Shown: positions 54,913 to 64,000 of the stretch, piece by piece
Layout: every line of letters starts with the position of its first letter
Position numbering within the stretch: position 1 is the first letter of the stretch
NCBI GenBank assembly: GCA_032622095.1
Contig: CP136065.1
Location: forward strand, 35,438,732-35,502,731
Length of the DNA stretch: 64,000 nt
Direction: 5' to 3'
Source: Siphonodentalium dalli
Taxonomy: Eukaryota > Mollusca > Scaphopoda > Gadilida > Siphonodentaliidae
Notes under the pieces: model-generated
What the model saw: the letters and a program-made list of their open reading frames with translations, nothing else
What the model was told of the DNA's origin: nothing
Databases searched by the model: none
Position numbers and translations under genes: made by a program

Positions 54913-55549
54913 ATTTGTAATTTGTAATTTCAAAACAATATTTCGATATTAAAACAATAAACGAAGGAGAATATTTCAAACCAGATATGTTATTGAACAT
55001 TGATCAATACATGGATGAGTGCCAAAGCCTTAACCTAATAAAACTTAAAAGGTACTACCTTCAACTTTTAAGTTCAAATATTTCTTAACACCCAAATAAA
55101 ATAATAAGGTTGAATATATCCACTGAGTCAAAGTTGTCAAACAGTGGTTCAAACACAATTTAAGTGCTATCCCATAATCATTGAATTCACAGCTGCCAAT
55201 TCAAGAATCAAATCAGTTATGTCTTTACAATTGGAACCTAGACAGTGAAAAGTTTTTAAGTGAGGCATATAAATTACGAGATATGGTGTGAATTTATTAT
55301 CAATTGATTTCATACACACATGCCAGGCTTTTATGAGGGCACCACACCCAACACAGACCTATATTTGTTGATATACAAACTCAATATACAATGGAGTCCT
55401 GGGTTGAATTCATACATTATAATTAACCTTCAAGTGCATTGGTTTTGAACAGCAATTAAACGAGAAGCATTATTTATAATAGCATAAAATACTTCTAAAA
55501 GTAACCCATGATATATGACAAGCTGATTGTTAAAGATGTATACATGTAC
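54913..55549. other. Unassigned
   Basis: AT-rich, no recognised feature. Confidence 0.5.
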
Positions 55550-56015
55550 TTAACCCTTTACCCAACAGAACCCATATACCCTGTGCCAATGCATTCTCTT
55601 ATATATGCGAGTCGACCATAGGTCGCCTCGCATATATAAGAGAATGCATTGGCTTAACACATATTAAAAATGATAAAATTGTCAAAGAATGTAGAAAAAT
55701 ATTATAAAAATTGTTAAAAAATTATAAAATTGTTAAAGAATGTAAGAACTAACTGGAACTAATGGTAAAAAGTGTTAAATTTTTTTTTTTTAGACCAATG
55801 CATTCTCTTATATATGCGAGGCGACCTATGGTCGACTCGCATATATAAGAGAATGCATTGGCACAGGCCATAACTGTAACCATCACAATGTGGTCAATGA
55901 ACCGGTTCCAATGATATCCATATTTGTATGGTGTTATTGAGACAAACGGAAGATATTTTAGGCTGTTGAAGCTTTATTTGGGCGTATTTGACCGTTCTGT
56001 TGGGTAAAGGGTTAA
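55550..56015. mobile_element. TTAA-A MITE, complete, reverse, long spacer
   Basis: TTAA at 55550-55553 and 56012-56015. Hairpins at 55582-55651 and 55793-55862; CGTTCTGTTGGGTAAAGGG on the right. Confidence 0.93.
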
Positions 56016-56142
56016 CTCAAATTTAGTGCCATGAAAGGATTATTTCAAGGCATTTGGGGGTCCAAAATTATACATAGAAATTATCACTTTTGTCCCATTC
56101 AAGTCACTGGCTCTAGGGATTAACCTTTCTATACTAAAGCAT

Positions 56143-56905
56143 CAGGCGGGCAAGCGTCGCCAAATTCACCCTCTGGGGACCTCATTCAGCTCAGGCCTCA
56201 ACTGCTATGGGAGTATTGTGAGACATGGGATCAGATTGAAGTTCCCCAGTTGAAATTGGTGAAAATCACCTCGATTATGTATTTTATCTTCTGCAAATCA
56301 GGCGATATAGAAACTGAACAGTAGGGAAAAATTAATTAAACACAATGTTAAAGGAACTCAATACGATCAGATACTCCTAAATTACTATTTATTTGGCTTG
56401 GGGGGGGTAAAAAATATTTTATTCGAGTCGAGGAACCCACCCATCAAAGCTCAGAGTGATCATATATCAATTTTTGAAGTTTGTTATTTCTCGTGATGTG
56501 TAATAATATGTGGCCCAGAAACACGTGTTCAAATGGAGGGTCTAGGACAAAATTGCGAATGAATTGCGGATGAAGATGGATAACTCTAAAATCAAATCGT
56601 AATGCGGTCAAATTTCATGATACTTTAGTGATAATACGGCCATATTTTGTTGAACAAAATGGTGATAAATAACAAGTTTTGGGAAATTTGATACAAAAGT
56701 TGACAGTGGTTAGCATTATTTTGTTGCAATAAGTCGATTCTGATAACTAAAGCGTATTTTGAAGAAATGTTGCTGTTGTTGTATCTTGATGGTATGGGGA
56801 TGTCTGATCGGATTGAGTACCTTTAATTGGAGACTATAGATACTTCCCAGAAGATGAGGTTTAAGCAGAATGATGTCCCCAGAGAATGAATTTGGTGATA
56901 CTAGC
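56143..56905. mobile_element. hAT-1 copy interrupted by TTAA-F
   Basis: AAATTCACCCTCTGGGGACC to GAACAGTAGGGAAAAATTAA, then after 56826 TTGGAGACTATAGATACTTC to CCCCAGAGAATGAATTTGGT. Ends are eroded. Confidence 0.82.
56348..56826. mobile_element. TTAA-F MITE (471 bp) nested in hAT-1
   Basis: TTAA at 56348-56351 and 56823-56826. Terminal repeats AGGAACTCAATACGATCAGA and the complement of AGGTACTCAATCCGATCAGA (18 of 20 identical). No hairpin module and no coding frame. Confidence 0.92.
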
Positions 56906-57496
56906 AATACATCAGTATATTTCTATAATGTGAATAAAACTCTTATGAAATCCATGTATATTTCCTGTCAGTTGACATTAACTTTTTTTTCAATCCAAAC
57001 ATTTGGAAACCAGGCTGCAATTTTGGTGTGGCCTGACAGAAAGAACCCAAAATAAGTTCAATTGAGTTTAGATGTGTTGATCCCCTTATAAATCACAGAT
57101 ATACGTCAGCAGACATCATGCAGAGTGCTACCCTTCCACACCCAACTTTGTTCATAAACAAACAAGAAAGAAGTGTGCTCTGTGTTTGTGAAATGTCAAA
57201 AGGAATTATTTACCAGAAGCACACACTTTACACTACAATGCTATACTAATGCTCTATTCAGTGATATTTATAAGAACAACACAATGTGAATTTATAGATA
57301 CTCCACTGTAACTACAGGCCAGTTGTTCAATATTATAAGGCAAATACAGTTAGGAACTGAGAGCTCAAATCTTTTATTTGCTATTTCAATTGCCGGTAGC
57401 ATTAACAATATTGAATACCTGTGGTTGACATTCTGTATGGCAGATTGAGTTGCCTCTAGGAAAAAAAAAGTACAGCCCCCCATGGCGGTTTGGAGC
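56906..57496. other. Unassigned
   Basis: No recognised element or exon. Confidence 0.5.
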
Positions 57497-57718
57497 GAAG
57501 TCTGAGTTTAGTGTGCCTGTAATTTGCAGAATGAGGTCCCCGGAGGGTGAATTTAGTGACGCTATCCCGCATAGTGGGCTAGCATCACTAAATTTACCCT
57601 CTGGGGACCTCATTCTGCTGAGGCCTCATCTTCTCTGGAAAGTTTCCTTATTATAAAATCTCTATGCAAACTTCTTCACATAGATTCTATTTCTTTTTTA
57701 GTTTAGTTTAGTTTAGTT
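57497..57718. mobile_element. hAT-1 left half
   Basis: AAGTCTGAGTTTAGTGTGCC to TTTTAGTTTAGTTTAGTTTA; right half lost. Confidence 0.82.
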
Positions 57719-57801
57719 CCAGGCATAAAATATGAGTTACGCAATATAAAAGTCACGCCAGCGATGAATGGGTTAACGAGACTAAGTCAGTCAAACATTC
57801 T

Positions 57802-58070
57802 CACCTGCGCACTACTTAAAATAGTGTGTCTGTCATTTGCAGAATGAGGTCCCCAGAGGGTGAATTTAGTGATGCTACCCACATAGCGGGCTAGCATTAC
57901 CAAATTCACCCTCTGGGAACCTCATTCTGCTGAGGTATAAGCAGAATGAGGTCCCCAGAGGGTGAATTTGGTGATGCTTGCCCGCTATGCGGGGTAGCAT
58001 CACTAAATTCACCCTCTGGGGACCTCATTCTGCAAATGACAGACACACTATTTCAAGGCTTGCACCTGTG
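57802..58070. mobile_element. hAT-1 MITE, short palindromic form
   Basis: Flanked by CACCTGCG and CACCTGTG. Right end CTATTTCAAGGCTTG is intact; left end reads CACTACTTAAAATAG and is diverged. Two full terminal palindromes back to back. Confidence 0.85.
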
Positions 58071-58355
58071 CATTACTTAAAATAAAATGCATGAATAACA
58101 TCAATTATTTAAACATTTGAATGTAAATCCAGAAGGTGCTCATTACTAGTTGTATTGTGGACACACTTTAAATGAATTGCTAGGAGACAATGTTGACCAC
58201 AAAAATTTGCGCAAGAGCAATTTTTTGGTGATATTTATTCAAAACTGTTGCGGATATTTTCTAGTGGGACTTGGCCACAAAACATTAACAATTTTTTTTT
58301 CTGCATGACCAAACAATGGGTTTACCATAAACAAACCAGGTAACCCGCGTGTAGG
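58071..58355. other. Unassigned
   Basis: No recognised feature. Confidence 0.5.
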
Positions 58356-59063
58356 TTAACCCTTTCATGACGGGTGCTGCGCCAGCACTACATTAAAGAC
58401 CCTGTGCCAATGCATTCACTTATAAATGCAAGTCGATCATAGGATGTCTTACATATATAAGAGAATGCATTGGCCTAACAATGTTTTATAAAAAAATTTA
58501 CATTCTTCAACAATTTTGATCACCTTTTTTTATAATTCTTTTTACATTCTTTTAAAATTTTGATCATTTTTTAGTCTTTTTTCTTACATTCTATAACAAT
58601 TTTTATCATTTTTTCCTATATTCTTCAACAATTTTATCATTTATATCATTTTTTCTTACATTCTTAAACAATTTTATCATTTTTTCTCACATTCTTGAAC
58701 AATTTTTATAATTTTTTATCGTTTTTTATTACATTCTATAACAATTTATATAATTTTTTCTTATATTCTTCAACAATTTCATCATTTATATAATTTTTTC
58801 TTACATTCTTTAACAATTTTATCATTTTTTATCATTTTTTTTATACATTCTTTATCATATTTTATCATTTTTTACTTACATTCTTGAACAATTTTTATAA
58901 TTATTTCTTAAATTCTTTAATTATAAAAAATAATATAAAATTTGTTAGGCCAATGCTTTCTCTTATATATGCGTGGCGACCTATGGGAGACTCATATATA
59001 AGAGAATACATTGGCACAGGGTTTTCACAAAAATTCAGGAGGCTCCCGTCATGAAAGGGTTAA
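58356..59063. mobile_element. TTAA-C MITE enlarged by an AT-rich tandem array
   Basis: TTAA at 58356-58359 and 59060-59063. CCCTTTCATGACGGGTGCTG left and CCCGTCATGAAAGGG right. Between the two hairpins (58400-58470, 58945-59015) lie about 12 units of TTTTTTCTTACATTCTTTAA plus CAATTTTATCA, making it the longest C copy (700 bp). Confidence 0.9.
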
Positions 59064-59124
59064 GGTGAATCTCAATATTTTGCATAATATCAAAAAATTC
59101 TTTTATACAGATTGATCACTCCAT

Positions 59125-59310
59125 AGCAAGTAGAAACCACTGACCCCTGGAAAGCAATTGATAAGCGCCCAGATACACGAATCAGGTTACCTTTCTAGGT
59201 GTGTATGGAACAGAGATCTGAGCTTATCAGGATTCGAACCAGCTACAACATTGCTGGACAGTTTGTGTTGGCCTGAGGCTCCAAGCACCTTACCAACTGA
59301 GTCAAAATAT
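59125..59310 (-). repeat. tRNA-derived SINE (copy 2)
   Basis: Minus strand: A-box-like TGACTCAGTTGGTAAGGTGC (59285-59304), B-box GGTTCGAATCC (59230-59240), then TGATAAGCTCAG and a body with AGGTAACCTGATTCGTGTAT. It shares GGTAAGGTGC, AGGCCAAC and TGATAA with the copy near 34.3 kb. Confidence 0.65.
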
Positions 59311-59650
59311 GAGATTACATCAAAGAGGCATGAATGAACCATTTGCATGATATACTACAATCAAGGTCCCATAATTCTGCTGCTATATAGTGGTTAGGAT
59401 TTATTGATTCAAATAAATATAGCCAATGTGTCATTTGATAAAAGGTCGACATCCACTCAAAAGTACATTGGTCTTAGATTTCTATACAGACTGATTAGAT
59501 CGTTGCAAGCAGGGTTCAATCTGGGGGGGGGGGGGATATTATTTCAGGGGAGCAAGAAACAACTATATTCAAGGGGGGGGGGGCAGAACTTCCAAAAAAG
59601 GGAAAGCTTCATTAACCCTTTAATGAATAATATTTCATATTTAATATTGG
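59311..59650. other. Unassigned with two G tracts
   Basis: Poly-G at 59522-59533 and 59573-59582; TTAACCCTTTAATGAATAAT at 59613 looks like a solo TTAA-type end. Confidence 0.5.
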
Positions 59651-59653
59651 AAT

Positions 59654-60110
59654 CAAGCCTGAGTTTAGTGTGCCTGTCATTTGCAGAATGAGCTAGGTCC
59701 CCAGAGGGTGCGTTTAATGATGCTATCCCACATAGCGGGCTAGCATCTCTAAATTCACCCTCTGGGGACCTCATTCTGCTTAGGCCTCATCTTCTCTGGA
59801 ATGTTTCTTTATTATAAAATTTCTATAGAAAATTCTTCACATTGATTCTATTTCTTTTTAGTTTCTCTATATCCCCAAATTGGCAGACGACACATTACAC
59901 AATCGAGGTTCCCATTGGGTGAACATCACAATATTCACCATGTGGGACCTTCAATCTGAGTCTGTCTCCCATAGCAGATACTTAGGCAATGCAGAATGAG
60001 GTCCCCAGCGGGTAAATTTGGTGATGCTAGCCCACTTAGCAGGATAGCGTCACTAAATTAAACCTCTGGGAACCTCATTCTAAATGACAGGCACACTAAA
60101 CTCAGACTTG
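59654..60110. mobile_element. hAT-1 MITE, full-length type
   Basis: CAAGCCTGAGTTTAGTGTGC to CACTAAACTCAGACTTG with the full interior. A target duplication is not visible. Confidence 0.9.
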
Positions 60111-60129
60111 AATGTCCAGCAAACGTGCA

Positions 60130-60239
60130 CAGAGGAGAAAATAATACTTAACTCGATGACAATAGATGTTAAGAGAGTTGGTCTGCCTGTTTATATTATT
60201 TGAACATCCTTAAAAGTGAAGGATAGACCATTCCAATGT
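60130..60239. mobile_element. TTAA-D fragment
   Basis: GTCTGCCTGTTTATATTATT and TGAACATCCTTAAAAGTGAA, GGATAGACCATTCCAATGTA. Confidence 0.5.
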
Positions 60240-60517
60240 ATAGTAAGGCTCTAAATAATCGACTCCTTAACCACAGCAGAATTATGGGTAATTTTTCAGG
60301 ATTTAGTCAGAAATATGGCTTGTTGCCATTCATCGGAAAGCTCTCACTGAGAGCTTTCCGATGAATGGCAACAAGCCATATTTCCGACTATATCCTGAAA
60401 AATTACAAGTGAGAGCTTTCCAATGAATGGCAACAAGCCATATTTCCGACTAAATCCTGAAAAATTACCCATAATTCTGCTGTGGTTATAGAGTCAATTA
60501 TTTAGGGCATTACTGTA
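60240..60517. mobile_element. TApal with a duplicated right arm
   Basis: Left arm, right arm to CCTGAAAAATTACAAG, then GAGAGCTTTCCAATGAATGG again to GGGCATTACTG, TA: one and a half palindromes. Confidence 0.88.
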
Positions 60518-60990
60518 TACCCGTGTGCCAAATATACATACATGTACATTTCTTAATTTTATGAAAAAAATGCACACTGCACAATGCTTATTCGAGTCTG
60601 CATGTTTTTTTTTAAATTGATGGCTCGATAGTGGAAGCCCATAACGGATGCCGGTGTAACACGTCATCTCCCCCCCCCCCAGGATATCTTCCCCCGCGGG
60701 GTACAAATAAAATACCAGAATATCAGTTCTCGAAGTAGCGGTTAAGAGAAAAACATATCTTAGTATTCTTACAAGAACATGTGGAATTGTTGTTGCATTT
60801 CCAGGCATTTGATTAATTATTGCCTTTTTTCCCTTGATAACATGCTTCCACCCTGTACTTCTATTCCACCCTGCAGTATTATTAATTTTGTTGGTAGTTT
60901 CCACCCTCTACTTGTATTCCGCCCTGCACTTCTATTTGGGACACGGGAGTACTCTTAGAAGTGAGTGAAAGAATGGATTCAGTCATTCAG
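60518..60990. other. Unassigned with C run
   Basis: Poly-C at 60671-60680; CCACCCTGTACTTCTATTCC-type words repeat at 60848-60935. Confidence 0.45.
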
Positions 60991-61345
60991 GGGTTAACAA
61001 TTTCTTTATTATTAAAATGAATTCCCCCAGTTATAACAATGTACGTGGTTGGTTGTTGAACTTATTATCTGAACATTTCCTATGGGAATTCATCAATGAG
61101 TATTTAGTTAAGAAAGCTTCATGAACAAATATCGAGCCATATCCATCAGATGGATTCTCCAACCCAGTTATAACAATGTATATTAGAATTGTCTATTATT
61201 AGTTTGGAGGGGTGTTCTGGATATAATATGAGCAGACGACAGACAGAAAAACAGATAATACAAGTGCAAAATGATCAACAAACTTATTATCTGAACATTT
61301 CCTTTGGGAACCACTCGTGAATGAGTATTTAGTCAAATAAAAGGT
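60991..61345. mobile_element. TTAA-D copies, two overlapping partial units
   Basis: TTAACAATTTCTTTATTATT, CCCAGTTATAACAATGTACG and GAACTTATTATCTGAACATT; then a second set with GACGACAGACAGAAAAACAG and GAGTATTTAGTCAAATAAAA. Confidence 0.55.
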
Positions 61346-61368
61346 CACTGACCAAATGACCCCCCCCC

Positions 61369-61451
61369 ACCCATAAATCCTTCAAACCTGCCACCCTCCC
61401 CCCACCCCCAGACGGAGGTGGCAGGGTGGCAGGTTTGAAGGATTTATGGGT
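61369..61451. repeat. Perfect inverted repeat, 29-bp arms, 25-bp loop
   Basis: ACCCATAAATCCTTCAAACC through TGCCACCCT is exactly complementary to 61423-61451. The loop is C/G-rich. Confidence 0.92.
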
Positions 61452-61797
61452 TTCAGATATACTACAAACTGTAACCAAACTCAAAATCGTGGGTGTGCAG
61501 GTTCCCATGCCAAGTTTTAAAAAAAATGAATGGAAAATGACGGAATACAGACTGGGACAAGATGCATACCAGGATATATATACGTATATGTCAAAAAAAG
61601 TGCAATAACTGTGTCAAAATGAGTCTGACCGAACTTAAAACGCAGGTGCGCATGTTCCCATGCATACCGTATGTGCCAAGTTTTAAAAGAATTTACCAAA
61701 AAATGACAGAATACATGTTCCGGCAAAGTTCCAGACGGACGGATGAACGAGGGTCATTACTATAGTCCTCCGATGGATTGTCTGGGGACAAAAAGAG
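61452..61797. repeat. Retroelement-like tail, two units
   Basis: GGTTCCCATGCCAAGTTTTA and GAAAATGACGGAATACAGAC recur near 61650-61710 (GTTCCCATGCATACCG, AAAAATGACAGAATACATG), ending AGACGGACGGATG. Confidence 0.6.
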
Positions 61798-62073
61798 CTA
61801 ACCCTTTCATGATTGGAGCTGTGCTGGTGCAGCATTAAAGACTGTCAGTGCATTCTCTAATATATGCGAGTCGCCCATAGGGAGCCTCGCATATACAAGA
61901 GAATGCACTGGCTTACAAGGTCAAGATAAATATTGTTAGGCCAATGTATTCTCTTATATATGGGAGGCTCCGTATGGGAGATTTGTCACTTGCATATTCC
62001 TATTTATATAAAACAATGCATTGGCACAGGGTTCGTGCAAAATTTTAGGAAGCTCCAGTCATGGAAGGGTTAA
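61798..62073. mobile_element. TTAA-C MITE with two hairpins
   Basis: CCCTTTCATGATTGGAGCTG left (TTAA mutated to CTAA) and CAGTCATGGAAGGG with TTAA right. Confidence 0.82.
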
Positions 62074-62126
62074 GAGGTTTCCACACCTGAGCTGTGTCAG
62101 AGGGAGGTGGGAAGTGTAGACAGACC

Positions 62127-62343
62127 TACAGTAATGCCATAAGTAATAGACTCCTTAAACACAGGATTTAGTCGGAAATATGGCTTGTTGCCATTCATCG
62201 GAAAGCTCTCCCTGAGAAATATGGCTTGTTGCCATTCATCAGAAAGCTCTCGGGGAGAGCTTTCCGATGAATGGCAACAAGCCATATTTCTGACCCATAA
62301 TTCTGCTGTGTTTAAGGAGTCGCTTACTTAGGGAATTACTGTA
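62127..62343. mobile_element. TApal, rearranged
   Basis: TA-flanked. The left arm lacks the AGCAGAATTATGGG part and has a second ATATGGCTTGTTGCCATTCA unit; the right arm is also shortened. Confidence 0.85.
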
Positions 62344-62585
62344 CACAGAAAACTACTTAATTGTTAAGCTAAGTATACACCACCTGAAGGAATCTATCCG
62401 ATCTGAAGACCACATCAAGCATATACTATATAGCAATAAAAATTTCAAAAAGATGACTTTAATCATATTTTTAAAAGTGCAATTTTGGGAAGAGCTTTCT
62501 CAGCAAGTATAAAAAATTCTTGGAAATGAATAACTGCCATAAAGTGTACAACTGTACTGAACTAGTAAAAGGCTTGAATTACAAT
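62344..62585. other. Unassigned
   Basis: No recognised feature. Confidence 0.5.
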
Positions 62586-62889
62586 TTAACCCTTTACCCA
62601 ACAGAACTGCCCTGTGCCAATGCATTCTCTTATATATGCGAGTCGACCATAGGTCGCCTCGCATATATAAGAGAATGCATTGGCTTAACACATTAAACAT
62701 TATAAAATTGTTAAAGAATGTAAGAAACGAGAGGCCGATCACGATCGGCAGATGTTTAACCCATACCTTGGCGATAGCGACTAGCCATAACTGATAATTT
62801 GTCAAAGATATGATCACAGGAATTAATCCATATATCAGTACCCAACTTGAAATCAAAAGCTCAAATAATTTGTCTTAAGAAAGGGTTAA
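62586..62889. mobile_element. TTAA-A hybrid with a different right half
   Basis: TTAA at 62586-62589 and 62886-62889. Left CCCTTTACCCAACAGAACTG with hairpin 62612-62685. It then switches to GAGAGGCCGATCACGATCGG, CCATACCTTGGCGATAGCGA, and ends CTTAAGAAAGGG. Confidence 0.8.
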
Positions 62890-64000
62890 AGTATTTGGGT
62901 TGGGGAGGAGTAGTTTTAAATCTCATAACTCTGTCCCTATTCACACAAGGACCTCTCACTGTGAGATCCAATGGTTTAGTGATTTCGGAAGACATGTTTA
63001 GGAGTTTAAGTTAACTCATTAGAAGCAAAAGTGATAAATCCCTATCTTTGCCACTTTTGACATGCCAGATATTCAAAATTTATTATTCACTTCTAAAGAG
63101 AAATTATAATTGCTTAGAACGACATATATGTAGGGGATTCCATCTCGTATTTAAATGGTACTTTAATTACCCCCCCCCCCTTCCCCCATTCTCCCCAGTT
63201 ATTTGTTTATCAAATATGGACAGATATAAGATCAGATCTGACCTGTGTATTAAATAAGATTAAGTGTTTCATAACAGGGGTGTATGGTTTTCAAAAATAT
63301 ATGTAGTTTATACAATTCAAAAGTATTATCTATATAATGTTATACAGACATAATATGATGGGGATGTTGGCCCCTATGACCACTAAATCGTTCATATAAA
63401 AGAAAGTAAGTTAGCCCTCATTTGAATGGTTTCACACATTACAATGTTTTACAAGTAGCTTGGGCACTAAAAGCCACAACCTTCAATGTTAATCTTCTAA
63501 GTGCTCTGTGGCCCCTAAAATTCAATCAACCATGAAAATGTGAACAAATGGGAAAATAAAGTTCCTGGAAATACTAACATCTACCATATTGATTTTCAAA
63601 ACAAGTCATCACTTACAATAGTCATGTATATTTATCTGCCTGTTTCCCATTGCATAGATAAATCATATTGGCTATCAGCTGTTGTTTTAATTTCAAATTG
63701 AAAGCACGTGTCTGAAGGGTTAATATATTTTTCAAAAATCAATTAATCAGTCAATACCAAAATTGATAGAAGTGAATAGTGTGCAAAGATACCCAATAGA
63801 TATTAAGAGATATGAGGAAGAGTCCATGTACATTATAGCATGTTGTCTATGGAAACCTTGGAAAGGGTTAATTATTTTTGAAGCAAATTAATGGAATTTA
63901 GAAGACACTTATATAGGTGAGGGGGGCCCTTATATCACCCTGTAATGAAATTTCAAGAATAGGAAAAACACCAGTCTTGTGCTGCCATTAATCAATTTGA
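62890..64000. other. Unassigned; ends in the 42.5-44.1 kb repeat type
   Basis: C run at 63172-63180. From about 63700, GGGTTAATATATTTTTCAAA and AATCAGTCAATACCAAAATT, then GGGTTAATTATTTTTGAAGC, match the diverged tandem repeat at 42.5-44.1 kb. No exon was recognised. Confidence 0.5.

Noticed and set aside
59125-59310. Functional tRNA gene
   Set aside because: Same reasoning: boxes without a paired acceptor stem, and a long SINE-like body.

Overview
The window looks like a gene-poor stretch of an animal genome, probably a marine invertebrate. A mollusc or another lophotrochozoan is my guess from repeat style only. It is AT-rich, packed with small inverted-repeat elements, and carries one recognisable host gene with metazoan splice sites. 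Nothing bacterial or phage-like is visible.

Host gene: a Kruppel-like factor (KLF) runs on the minus strand. The last coding exon (943-1115, zinc fingers 2 and 3 and the stop), the preceding exon (3327-3514, Ser/Pro linker and finger 1) and an upstream acidic/Ser-rich exon (about 39667-40259) are visible. They join in frame across introns of 2.2 kb and about 36 kb. The true amino terminus and promoter should lie upstream, beyond 40260 on the plus-strand numbering, and I could not find them.

Almost everything else is non-autonomous mobile DNA. (1) TTAA-flanked, piggyBac-like MITEs come in at least six terminal types, called here TTAA-A to TTAA-F. Types A, B and C carry a shared hairpin module of 70-bp near-palindromes, which also sits in a fourth, unrelated shell (the GTGA element) and once with no recognisable shell. 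(2) A TA-flanked element, almost a perfect 213-bp palindrome (TApal), has 19 complete or partial copies. (3) hAT-type MITEs with 8-bp target duplications: hAT-1 (16 copies or fragments), hAT-2, and a 1.05-kb hAT-3 with a BED-finger remnant. (4) Three PIF/Harbinger-like MITEs have 3-bp duplications. (5) There are tRNA-derived SINEs, retroelement-like tails ending in short GGAC-type arrays, and several minisatellites.

Layout: 1-40.3 kb is the KLF gene with TE-filled introns. Nested insertions occur at 27-29 kb, 35.5-37.4 kb, 38.2-38.7 kb, 40.4-41.3 kb and 56.1-56.9 kb, and these give a relative order of insertion. From 40.3 to 64 kb lies the upstream flank or first intron, with the same repeats and no convincing exon. 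Several insertions have a matching empty site elsewhere in the window, so the TTAA target duplication can be read directly.

The strongest unusual observation is the hairpin module as cargo shared between differently ended elements. Superfamily names rest on target-site and terminal motifs, not on database searches.
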